Translations under genes and position numbers: made by a program
Source: Candidatus Bathyarchaeota archaeon
GTDB taxonomy: Archaea; Thermoproteota; Bathyarchaeia; Bathyarchaeales; Bathyarchaeaceae
Direction of reading: 5' to 3'
Assembly (NCBI GenBank): GCA_004376295.1
Contig: SOJZ01000029.1
Location: forward strand, 36,356 to 100,355
DNA: 64,000 bases
Notes under the pieces: model-generated
Databases searched by the model: none
What the model was told of the DNA's origin: nothing
What the model saw: the letters and a program-made list of their open reading frames with translations, nothing else
Shown here: piece after piece, positions 24,826 to 32,720 of the stretch
How the letters are laid out: every line of letters begins with the position of its first letter
Position numbering within the stretch: the first letter of the stretch is position 1

Positions 24826-25977
24826 GTGATACTGTTCAAAACCTCGAATGGAGAAAGAGATTTGACAAGGCTGCCAGAGAAAATTCGCAGTATCTTAGAG
24901 AAACTTGTTCAAAAATTGAGAGAACAAGAAACGGTTTCAGGGATTGGTCTGTTTGGAAGCTGGAGTCGTGGCGACGCCGATCCAAGTAGCGACGTAGACC
25001 TGTTAATCATAGATGAACGGAACTTTAACTATGAGTATGTAGACCGTCTCGAACCTGATGGTTTGCTTATTGACTTGAACTACATCCCCAAGAAATGGAT
25101 TACAGGTCCAGTTCCACCAGAAATTGATCAAAGACTCCATGAACTATACATTTTGTACGATCGAGATTGGTCGTTGGCGAACGCTAAGCAGTGGATGTCC
25201 AAAGCGTATCGAAAGCCTGAACGTGTCGACGTTCGAACCGAGACATATGTCGTAGAATCGGACATATACTTGAGCAGAGCCACCTCAGCTCACGCTAGGG
25301 GAGATTTTCAAAGTGCTTGTATATTCGCAGGCATAGGAGTGGAATTCATGCTAAAAACCTTAATAGAACTCAATTTGTTATCCATCTCAAACAGCCGCTT
25401 CATCAGAGCCCTTGAAGAATCAGCAGAAAAATTGGAAATGCCCAAATTCTTTAATGATTACCTTACTACAGCACGTTTATCCAAGCTGAATCATTGTGAC
25501 GTTGAGAAAAAAATCGGTTTGCTCAAAGATACTTGGAGTGATGTCACAATTTTCATGAGGGAACATGCCTCTACACTTGATTCTTTACACTTTACGGTCA
25601 AAACTATGTTAGGATACTACGGAAAGCGCAGTTTCTTAAAAGGCATGGTTGCTCGGTCATGTGCTCTTCTTGACGAAGGAATGTACGTTGAAGCATCCCA
25701 CTACGTGCTTCACGCTCTTGTTGGCATGCTTGAAAATTACGCTTGGCTAACATCTGCCGACGAGGGAATTAAGCTTGATTACACAGCTCTTCTCCGCTCG
25801 CTGAGAGGCTCAAAAGAAACGATGGGAGTCTATAAAAACGCCGTTGAAGCCTTTAATGTAAATGATGTAGATCGCAAAGAAGCAGACAAAACTATAAGAT
25901 TAGCTAAAGAAACAATACTCAATGTTCGCCGACAAAGGAAAGATTTGATCAATAGGTTCATCGACTCATCGGCTTAG
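24826..25977 (+). CDS. Nucleotidyltransferase-HEPN fusion protein
   Basis: 383 residues. Residues about 40-90 are an MNT-type nucleotidyltransferase (LFGSWSRGDADPSSDVDLLIID: GS...SDVD catalytic pattern), and the helical C-terminal part, residues about 140-370, resembles HEPN (YVVESDIYLSRATSAHARGDFQSACIFAGIGVEFMLKTLIELN). Separate MNT and HEPN proteins form toxin-antitoxin pairs in archaea; here they are joined. It starts at GTG after GTTTATTTAATAG (TATA-like). Confidence 0.8.
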   Translation: MILFKTSNGERDLTRLPEKIRSILEKLVQKLREQETVSGIGLFGSWSRGDADPSSDVDLLIIDERNFNYEYVDRLEPDGLLIDLNYIPKKWITGPVPPEIDQRLHELYILYDRDWSLANAKQWMSKAYRKPERVDVRTETYVVESDIYLSRATSAHARGDFQSACIFAGIGVEFMLKTLIELNLLSISNSRFIRALEESAEKLEMPKFFNDYLTTARLSKLNHCDVEKKIGLLKDTWSDVTIFMREHASTLDSLHFTVKTMLGYYGKRSFLKGMVARSCALLDEGMYVEASHYVLHALVGMLENYAWLTSADEGIKLDYTALLRSLRGSKETMGVYKNAVEAFNVNDVDRKEADKTIRLAKETILNVRRQRKDLINRFIDSSA

Positions 25978-26051
25978 CTTTGCAACATCGGTTGATTATG
26001 CTTGACAGGGAACAATAAGAAACTTATAGAAGCGGAAACTACTTTTTAGAC

Positions 26052-26058
26052 AGCCCGG
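26052..26058 (+). repeat. Duplicate tRNA-Gln 5' acceptor strand
   Basis: AGCCCGG followed by AAAAC, 8 bases upstream of the tRNA-Gln(CTG) 5' end, matching the duplicate upstream of tRNA-Gln(TTG) at 4897-4903. Confidence 0.7.
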
Positions 26059-26066
26059 AAAACAGA

Positions 26067-26169
26067 AGCCCGGTGGAGGATAGAAGAATTTCTTTCCGCC
26101 GAATGTAGTGGCCAAGCATGGCGGGCTCTGGACCCGCTGACGAGAGTTCGAATCTCTCCCGGGCTACCA
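26067..26169 (+). tRNA. tRNA-Gln(CTG) with a 27-nt intron in the D-stem
   Basis: AGCCCGG (26067-26073), T8, G9, G10, then a 27-nt intron (26077-26103), then TGT, D-loop AGTGGCCAA, anticodon loop CTCTGGA (CTG), T-arm GAGAG TTCGAAT CTCTC, acceptor CCGGGCT, discriminator A and encoded CCA. Excision yields 73 nt. GGTGGA at the junction pairs with TCCGCC near the intron's 3' end, as expected for a bulge-helix-bulge splice site. Confidence 0.9.
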
Positions 26170-26315
26170 CGAACTCTAGTAAGGCGCCGTTCGAACTCCC
26201 GTCTTGAATTGCGTGAAGTAAATAATCTTATCAAACCATTAAGCAATACCTTATAGCCTAACTTAGACAAAGTGGTCATCAAGGTAGTGCACGAGTAGAC
26301 GATAGGAGCAACAAG

Positions 26316-26567
26316 ATGAAACTCAAAGATTTAACCGAAATAGAAAAGAAAACTTACGAGTTTATAAAAAAGGTTGGAGAAATTCAGCCAAAGAACATGC
26401 CTGATCGCAGAATGGTGGGAGCAGTCATCAACCTAAAGAACAAGAGACTAGTAGAAATTTACAAGAAGTACACGAGCAGATATCGCAGGAAGAAGAGGAA
26501 ATTTGTAAAGGTGAAAGAACCTAAAGAACCCCAAACAAAACCCTTCCAAACGTCTACACCCCCCTAG
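26316..26567 (+). CDS. Small winged-helix-like basic protein
   Basis: 83 residues: LTEIEKKTYEFIKKVGEIQ...MVGAVINLKNKRLVEIYKKYT...KKRKFVKVKEPK. Paralogous to the protein at 11751. Helix-turn-helix plus basic wing suggests DNA binding. The stop codon lies inside the dispersed G-rich element at its 3' end. Regulation and target unknown. Confidence 0.75.
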   Translation: MKLKDLTEIEKKTYEFIKKVGEIQPKNMPDRRMVGAVINLKNKRLVEIYKKYTSRYRRKKRKFVKVKEPKEPQTKPFQTSTPP

Positions 26568-26592
26568 GTAGGGGGGTCATAAGAGAGAGATA
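26560..26592 (+). repeat. Partial G-rich element with inverted CCCCCTAGG/TAGGGGGG
   Basis: CACCCCCCTAGGTAGGGGGGTCAT then AAGAGAGAGATAAT. The first part is a near-perfect C/G hairpin ending in the same GGGGTC...AAGAGAGA block as the other copies. It starts at the 3' end of the winged-helix gene and could act as its terminator. Confidence 0.55.
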
Positions 26593-26762
26593 ATCTTCCA
26601 AAACTTGAACTGAAACACAAACACGGCCAAAAACACCATTATGAACGAGGCCTATAACCTTTTTATCTAACCCTTTTAACATCAGTTTTTGAACAAAAAA
26701 ACTATGATCCTTTAGACCATTTGGATAGTTTGCTCTAAAATTATGTTCATGTATACGCGGCA

Positions 26763-26777
26763 TTTATAATATATAAG
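26763..26777 (+). promoter_or_regulatory. TATA box of the coiled-coil protein gene
   Basis: TTTATAATATATAAG about 35 bases before the GTG at 26807, giving a leader of around 10 bases. The nearly symmetric box could also fire in the opposite direction. Confidence 0.6.
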
Positions 26778-26806
26778 AAAACCCAACAAATGTATATCAA
26801 ATCTCG

Positions 26807-28450
26807 GTGAAAAACGTGGCTCAACAAGTAAAAAGGTTTGTCCTTCCCTTCGCTGTTCCTGCAAGGGATCGTGAGAAAGCCTTTACGAAAAGGATGGAAA
26901 TGGCGGCTGTCCTTTGTTTGGCTGAAATGGATAGGAAGAAAGGTGCAGGTTTCATTTTTAGAAGAAAGAAGCCCGAGGAGCTAGTTTTCATTGCTGAGAC
27001 TTGTTATCCCACGTGGTTGGCTCCTTGGAAAGGAAGAAGCTTGTTGTTTGATGGAATGGGTGCTATGACATACACGCTGCCATATGATGTGTTGCCCGAC
27101 GCAAAAGTGTTTGTCAACAATGCCCAAGGTAGCACAGTGACACGTGAAGCGTATTCCGCGTTTCTCTCTGACAATCTTAACTACTTTCAAGGCTTCACGA
27201 GTACGGAAGAAGAGATAATAGAAGGCCTCATCACAAGCCCAGACCTCATCCAAGACTTCGTCGCCTATCTTCCAGAAGCTAAGGCGATTAAGAAGCCTAT
27301 AATTGATAAGGCTCTTTTGTCCCCTGTCATTGACGAATTTGCGCTTTCATCTTTCATCCAAGATTTCATTAATCTTCGAGCCACATTGAAGGAAGACATA
27401 AAAAACCTACTTGAAAGTATGAAAATATTAAGCACCACTACAAAAATGCACATAGAAGCTAATCATGAAAAAGTTGGAGAAATTCAGAAGAAATTCGATG
27501 GGAAAATCGCCCTCCTCAAACCCTCCATAATGTGGAAGATACGCCAAAATCAAAAAAAACACGATCGCCAAATCACGAGAGTCTCTAAGAAATTCGAACA
27601 TCAACTCCATCGCCTTTACCACGAACGCGTTAAACTTGAAAAAACCATGCAAAGTACAACCGCCAAAATCGAACGTTGCGAAGCAGAAATACGATCCAGC
27701 AAGCTTCACAAAGATGCGGCGGGTGAACTTCAATGGAGACAAGATGCTGAAGCTTGCAGAAAAAAGCTTTCCACGTTGGAGAGAATGGTTAAGGAGATAG
27801 ATAAGAAAATAGAGAACGTCAACGCTGCTAAGAAACAGAAGATATTTAAAATCAGGTCGGAATGTGATGTTCAATCTGAGGAGGCTATGAAGCCCCTGAG
27901 AGACCTTGAAGCTTCTAGGGATGCTAAAATTCGAATGAGCCAGCAAGAAACGAAATCGCTGGAAGATTCAACTTCCATGATAATAGACCAAATCGACAAG
28001 CTTGTGCAACTGAAAAGGATGGCATTGGATAAACTTGACGGAATGGGCATACCGGAGAGACGGAGAAAGTATGCGTTAATATATATTCCAATTTATCTTG
28101 TTTGTTACCAGAGAGAATCGAAGAAAAGATACGCATTGTATCCCCCATCAATTGCAAGCGGCATGGGAATCACAACAAAATTTAGGGGGGTTCTTGGTGT
28201 TACCAAGATAAAGTCGCTTCTTCAACCTCGTTCAAAGCCAACCACCAATCTTCTCAATCAACTTCTTACCGTAATTGAACAAAATCCTGTGTTTGAAAAA
28301 GAACTTAGCGATGCAGGAATTCGAGTCAACATTTTACGAACAAAAACATCGCGTGAAAGTATAAAGAAAGGACTAGAAGAGTTAAGAGCCGAAGGATGGA
28401 TCTCAGAAGACGAATTTCAAACATATGACGGCCTCTTATCTAGCAGTTAG
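26807..28450 (+). CDS. Large coiled-coil protein of unknown function
   Basis: 547 residues. An N-terminal alpha/beta region (about 1-200, LCLAEMDRKKGAGFIFRRKKPEELVFIAETCYPTWLAPWKG) precedes a long coiled coil (about 200-420, with heptad-like Lys/Glu stretches) and a C-terminal alpha/beta domain containing a second hydrophobic core (YALIYIPIYLVCYQRESKKRYALYPPSIASGMG). The layout is like archaeal chromosome or cytoskeleton-associated proteins, but no known family is recognised. Single gene with its own promoter. Confidence 0.7.
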   Translation: MKNVAQQVKRFVLPFAVPARDREKAFTKRMEMAAVLCLAEMDRKKGAGFIFRRKKPEELVFIAETCYPTWLAPWKGRSLLFDGMGAMTYTLPYDVLPDAKVFVNNAQGSTVTREAYSAFLSDNLNYFQGFTSTEEEIIEGLITSPDLIQDFVAYLPEAKAIKKPIIDKALLSPVIDEFALSSFIQDFINLRATLKEDIKNLLESMKILSTTTKMHIEANHEKVGEIQKKFDGKIALLKPSIMWKIRQNQKKHDRQITRVSKKFEHQLHRLYHERVKLEKTMQSTTAKIERCEAEIRSSKLHKDAAGELQWRQDAEACRKKLSTLERMVKEIDKKIENVNAAKKQKIFKIRSECDVQSEEAMKPLRDLEASRDAKIRMSQQETKSLEDSTSMIIDQIDKLVQLKRMALDKLDGMGIPERRRKYALIYIPIYLVCYQRESKKRYALYPPSIASGMGITTKFRGVLGVTKIKSLLQPRSKPTTNLLNQLLTVIEQNPVFEKELSDAGIRVNILRTKTSRESIKKGLEELRAEGWISEDEFQTYDGLLSSS

Positions 28451-28515
28451 CCTAACACCGAGACGCTCATATTCAGATTGTATACACTTTCCCATATTTG
28501 ACTATCTCAACTTTC

Positions 28516-28626
28516 TTACTTATTGCTTTGAATAATCTTGGATTTTCTGTCTTCTAAAAGTATCTTGTTGCCACCGATTTCGTTCACCCCACCGTAAAAC
28601 ACGAGAGCTGTTTTATCATCTGACAT
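28516..28626 (-). pseudogene. RNase J/metallo-beta-lactamase N-terminal remnant
   Basis: 36 codons: the start VFYGGVNEIGGNKILLEDRKSKI is the first strand pair of archaeal RNase J-type metallo-beta-lactamases, which normally continue with FLDFG and an HxHxDH metal site about 400 residues long. Here the frame stops after QSNK and nothing of the remainder follows. It keeps a good ribosome-binding site (GGCGGAGGATGAATT) and starts 4 bases after the kinase stop. Probably a truncation remnant. Confidence 0.65.
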
Positions 28627-28629
28627 AAT

Positions 28630-30312
28630 TCATCCTCCGCCCATCTTTTTACAAATGTTAGAAATAGCCAGGACAACATGCGGGGGTGTGAAGACGCTGA
28701 AAACTTTTGTATACCGTGCGGATGCTGCCCTCTTAACGGTTTCCTTTTTTCCTCCTGCTTCAAGATATCCTCTAATAAATTCTTTTGCGATGAGTTCTGC
28801 AGAGTCTGACGGAAAAATTGGGAAAACATAGTGACCCGAATAATAAAGAAATTCGGCTACGTCCCATACCTGATTTCCATCTCTTGTCGCCTGTTCAAGG
28901 TCTACAAAGTACGTTTTTTCATCCTTCGCAATGATGATATTTTCCGGTTTGCAGTCCCCAAAGGCAACACCGAGTCTATGAGCTTCTGCGATTTTTCTCC
29001 CCACTTCTCTCACTAGAGCAGCTTCGTCTGTAGCTTTCTCTTTTGATGAGATAATACGTTTAATGACTTTAACCATGTTTTCTCCTTCAATAAAATCCTC
29101 AAAAATCAGGCGTTCTTGATGACTAATATGAAGAACCTTTGGAACGGGAAACCCGTGACCTTGCAGGAACTGGTTTATGGCGTATTCTCTTTCCAGCCTA
29201 GTTCGCCCCGACACCGCAAAAGTCTTGGTGCCCAGCGTCCACAACGATAGCGGAAACCACTTAAAACCAAGCCAATCCTTAAATTTCTTCACAACAACCT
29301 TTTGTTCCTCATGGTTTTTCCGAAACCTGAGCAAGTAAACACTGTTTAACACTCCGCCCATCTGCTTAATTTTTATGTCCAGAGTCGTTCCGCTTGGAAC
29401 TGTTTTTCTGACGAAATCTTCGATGGTGGTCTTATCTGACAGTGGCACAAGTCCAAGGGGTGTGGGCATCAACAAGTATTTTTCAGGTTCCTCAAGGCGG
29501 AAAACCAACTCTTCAGCTTCAACCTGTTGGTGCGACTTCATGAATGTTTGCTGATCTTGTATAAGAGGGGCCATCATTTTAGGGAGAATGTTGAGAACAT
29601 GGAGAAACGCCGTTCTTTGAATAGATCTGAGAAAAACAGGGAACCGAGGTTTCTGATTTCTTATTGTGTTAATAAGTCTTTGTGTGATCTTAACATGTCC
29701 GTTAGAAAAGGTGATTTGATTCTCTTCCACCAGCTCATTAATAGCTTTCAAGTATCCATTCATCATCAATTCTACATTTTTTCTTCTTAAATCTCTCCTT
29801 AACATGTTGAGGAAGCTGTAGGTTATGGGTGGAAACAATCGAGCCCTCCGCATCATGGATTCGTACATGAAGTATTCTGGTTTAATTAGAAGTTCATGGC
29901 ACAATTCAGGCGATCCCAAGACAATGTTTTCGCAAAGCTCCCAAATGACTCTCCTTTTTACTTTGACCTCTCGACGCCGTAAATATTTCTCGTTAATCAA
30001 GGGTTCGTAAGGAACCGTGACCTTTTCAGCTACAAATTCGCCCAGCCACCCTTGTTCTACATCTCTTTCAAAAATTCTTTGATCCACCGCCAAAATGAAC
30101 ACGTTAACCCCGTTCGAAGGCTTGACGTAGCACTTCAATCCTGTTCGATAACTACTAAGCAATAGCAAAACATGAATATCGCTCTTTTCGTCGGCATAAC
30201 CACACACTCGTGGACCGTAGAAACATGCAGCAACTATTTTGTGAAAACCTGCAATATGCTTACAAATACTTAGCACATTTTCTTTCAAGCCCTCACTCAA
30301 AAACTGGGTCAT
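28630..30312 (-). CDS. Nucleotidyltransferase-like plus RIO/Bud32-like kinase fusion
   Basis: 560 residues. Residues about 20-60 (ACFYGPRVCGYADEKSDIHVLLLL) have the G-x-R...SD pattern of a nucleotidyltransferase core. Residues about 320-520 are an atypical protein kinase: VVVKKFKDW (ATP lysine), EREYAINQFLQGHGFPVPKVL, LIFEDFIEGENM (hinge), GVAFGDCKPENIIIA (catalytic loop) and YFVDLEQAT (in place of DFG), most like Bud32/RIO. The join of the two folds is unusual. Partners are unknown; an RNase J remnant follows in the same operon. Confidence 0.75.
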   Translation of the reverse strand: MTQFLSEGLKENVLSICKHIAGFHKIVAACFYGPRVCGYADEKSDIHVLLLLSSYRTGLKCYVKPSNGVNVFILAVDQRIFERDVEQGWLGEFVAEKVTVPYEPLINEKYLRRREVKVKRRVIWELCENIVLGSPELCHELLIKPEYFMYESMMRRARLFPPITYSFLNMLRRDLRRKNVELMMNGYLKAINELVEENQITFSNGHVKITQRLINTIRNQKPRFPVFLRSIQRTAFLHVLNILPKMMAPLIQDQQTFMKSHQQVEAEELVFRLEEPEKYLLMPTPLGLVPLSDKTTIEDFVRKTVPSGTTLDIKIKQMGGVLNSVYLLRFRKNHEEQKVVVKKFKDWLGFKWFPLSLWTLGTKTFAVSGRTRLEREYAINQFLQGHGFPVPKVLHISHQERLIFEDFIEGENMVKVIKRIISSKEKATDEAALVREVGRKIAEAHRLGVAFGDCKPENIIIAKDEKTYFVDLEQATRDGNQVWDVAEFLYYSGHYVFPIFPSDSAELIAKEFIRGYLEAGGKKETVKRAASARYTKVFSVFTPPHVVLAISNICKKMGGG

Positions 30313-30366
30313 TGTCGACCTTTCCTAAGAATTAGACATAAAGTTTTGGCTCCACTTTTATGAAGG

Positions 30367-31734
30367 CTAATCTTCTTTAATTTTCTTAGTTATTTTGTGG
30401 TATATTCTTAACGCTTTTAATGCTTTTGCGGCTTTTTCAGGCATGTTGTAGGTAGGTATGTTGGTGTCCTGTAAAACCTTGTAGACAAGTGTAAAGTCTT
30501 CTCCCCCTGCCGAAACATCGACCACAGGCTTGTCAGGATATCTTTTAGCAGTTTCAGCGACTGCCACTGCGTCTTCAGCTTCAAAAAAGCACGACTTCAG
30601 CATGTTTATAACCATAACTCCGTCAACATTTGGGTCCGATAAAACCATATCTAAAACGACAGAGTATCTTTCAGCCCTAGCATCCGCAATCAAGTCTATC
30701 GGGTTGACCACATCCACCCCGGAATAGCGGCGTTCTATCTCTCTTTTTGTTTTTTCTGACAGCGTTGCCAGTTTTAACCCATTTTTTACCACCGCGTCTG
30801 CAGCAAGTATGGCGGGTCCACCTACGTTGCTCACGATGGCTATGTTGTCTCCGCTCAGGAGAGGCTGTTTCACGAGCGCAATTGCTACGTTCAGTAGTTC
30901 TTCCTCGTCTTTAACTCGGATGATCCCTGCTTTTTTGAAGGCAGCGTCGAACACCACGTCGGATCCAGCTATAGATGCAGTGTGGGAAAGAGCTCTTTGC
31001 GCTGCCTCTCTTGTAACCCCACCCTTAAGAGCTAGAATGGGCTTACTTCTCACTACTTCTCGAGCCACTTCTATGAATTCCCGTCCGTTTTCAATTCCCT
31101 CCATATACAAGCATATCACTTTCGTTTCGGGATCTTTGTTGAAATATTGGAGAAGGTCTACGTCGTTCACGTCGATTTTGTCTCCCATGAAAGCGAATTT
31201 GGCAACACCAATTTTGTAGAAGCATGTCCAGTCGAGGAGGCAGGCGCCTACTCCTCCGCTTTGGGATACGATGGAGATGTTGCCTTTTGTTGGCATTACG
31301 TCTTTTTCAAAGGTTGTGTTCAATCCGTTCGTTGTGTTTATAACACCCATGATCGTGTTTGGGCCTAGTATTCGGATGCCATACTCGTTTCTTAAATCTT
31401 TTAGTTGCTGGCGCTGACTGTTTTTGTATCCACCGGTTATTGCCACTAATGCCTTAACTCCAGTTTTTGCGCATCTTTCTGACTGCAGTATCGAGGCGTT
31501 TGGAGGAAGCATAATCACGCCGAGCTCTGGGGTTTCAGGGAGGTCTTCAAGCTTTTTGTAGCTTTTTTCTCCTTCGATATCTAAAACGTAGGTTTTTCCG
31601 TCAAAGTATTTTTTCATGTTGTAGATAACGTTTTCAAAAAGCTGTGGAGAGGTCATTCCAATTTTCTCTCGAATTTTGCTGGATCCGATAAGCACTACAC
31701 TGTCTGGCTCAAAGAGAGCTGTCACTTCGCTCAT
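30367..31734 (-). CDS. acdA: ADP-forming acyl-CoA synthetase, alpha subunit
   Basis: 455 residues: CoA-binding Rossmann part (FEPDSVVLIGSSKIREKIG), two flavodoxin-like ligase parts, and the phosphohistidine segment ALSHTASIAGSD (His in HTxS.AG). The family converts acetyl- or acyl-CoA plus ADP and phosphate to the acid plus ATP, the main substrate-level phosphorylation in peptide- or sugar-fermenting archaea. No beta (ATP-grasp) subunit lies beside it here, so its partner must be elsewhere. Confidence 0.9.
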   Translation of the reverse strand: MSEVTALFEPDSVVLIGSSKIREKIGMTSPQLFENVIYNMKKYFDGKTYVLDIEGEKSYKKLEDLPETPELGVIMLPPNASILQSERCAKTGVKALVAITGGYKNSQRQQLKDLRNEYGIRILGPNTIMGVINTTNGLNTTFEKDVMPTKGNISIVSQSGGVGACLLDWTCFYKIGVAKFAFMGDKIDVNDVDLLQYFNKDPETKVICLYMEGIENGREFIEVAREVVRSKPILALKGGVTREAAQRALSHTASIAGSDVVFDAAFKKAGIIRVKDEEELLNVAIALVKQPLLSGDNIAIVSNVGGPAILAADAVVKNGLKLATLSEKTKREIERRYSGVDVVNPIDLIADARAERYSVVLDMVLSDPNVDGVMVINMLKSCFFEAEDAVAVAETAKRYPDKPVVDVSAGGEDFTLVYKVLQDTNIPTYNMPEKAAKALKALRIYHKITKKIKED

Positions 31735-31892
31735 TTTGCTAAGCCTCTGGATATTATAGCAAGTTTGAGGTATGGGAGATAAAGATAACTAAATGCCCTT
31801 CCTTAAATTGTTTAGTGAAAAAATGTTGAGGTAAAATTTCGATTCTAACGGAGTTCAGTTTTGGTAGAGACTTTGGCAAAAATGTTTTATAA

Positions 31893-31905
31893 CGTTTAAA
31901 TATCT
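31893..31905 (+). promoter_or_regulatory. TATA box of the first ABC operon
   Basis: GTTTAAATATCTC, about 36 bases before the ATG at 31941, with GGTGGGTA as a weak ribosome-binding site between. Confidence 0.5.
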
Positions 31906-31940
31906 CTACCGCGTCGTTTCTTCTCGGTGGGTAATTATTT

Positions 31941-32720
31941 ATGGTTTCACTTCCCGAATGGGCTGTAAAGTTGAAGGGAGTAGCAAAACGCTACAGTGAC
32001 ATAGTGGCTGTAGACTACATCGATCTAGACGTGAAACGCGGTGAAATCTTTGGCCTCTTGGGTCCCAACGGCTCAGGCAAATCGACTACATTGAAAATAA
32101 TTTTGGGGTTGGTTAAGCCAGACTCGGGTTCCGTGAACGTTTTGGATATAAACGCAGAAGAAGACCCGGTTGCGGTGAAGAGGCAGGTTGGGTATGTTCC
32201 TGAATCTCCACGTCTATACGAGTTTTTGACAGGAATAGAATACCTCGACTTTGTTGGCGACGTTTACGGGATGAGTGCGGCAGAAAAGAAGGAACGCATC
32301 GACGAATACCTAGAAGCACTTGAACTAGAAGGTAGAGAAGGCGATATGATAAGCGGTTATTCTCAGGGAATGAAGCAGAAGATCATTCTTATCTCAGCGT
32401 TTATGCATAAACCAAAGCTTTTGCTCCTAGACGAACCGTTGAGCAGTCTAGACCCAAGGTCGGCTAGAATCATAAAAGACCTTCTCCACGAACTAGCCTC
32501 ACAAGGCGTAACAACAATTATGTCAACTCACGTTCTGGAAATCGCTCAGGCCCTGTGTGACCGCATCGCAATCATGTACGAGGGAAGGCTGCTAGCGTTG
32601 GGCAACATGGAGGAGCTGAGGCAAAAGGCAAGGCTACCGGGCTCAGACTTGGAAGACGTTTTCCTCAAACTCACAGGAACCGAGGATGTCAAAGGTGTGG
32701 TTGAGGCACTGCTGAAATGA
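31941..32720 (+). CDS. ABC transporter ATP-binding protein
   Basis: 259 residues with Walker A GPNGSGKST, signature region ISGYSQGMKQ, Walker B LLLLDEPLSSLDP and the switch His in STHVLE. An ABC-2 type exporter ATPase. The stop overlaps the start of the membrane partner (ATGA at 32717). Confidence 0.95.
   Translation: MVSLPEWAVKLKGVAKRYSDIVAVDYIDLDVKRGEIFGLLGPNGSGKSTTLKIILGLVKPDSGSVNVLDINAEEDPVAVKRQVGYVPESPRLYEFLTGIEYLDFVGDVYGMSAAEKKERIDEYLEALELEGREGDMISGYSQGMKQKIILISAFMHKPKLLLLDEPLSSLDPRSARIIKDLLHELASQGVTTIMSTHVLEIAQALCDRIAIMYEGRLLALGNMEELRQKARLPGSDLEDVFLKLTGTEDVKGVVEALLK

Noticed and set aside
26554..26763. 69-codon minus-strand frame between the winged-helix and coiled-coil genes
   Set aside because: Its ATG abuts the TATA box of the divergent gene, leaving no room for a promoter, and its end is the reverse of the G-rich element.
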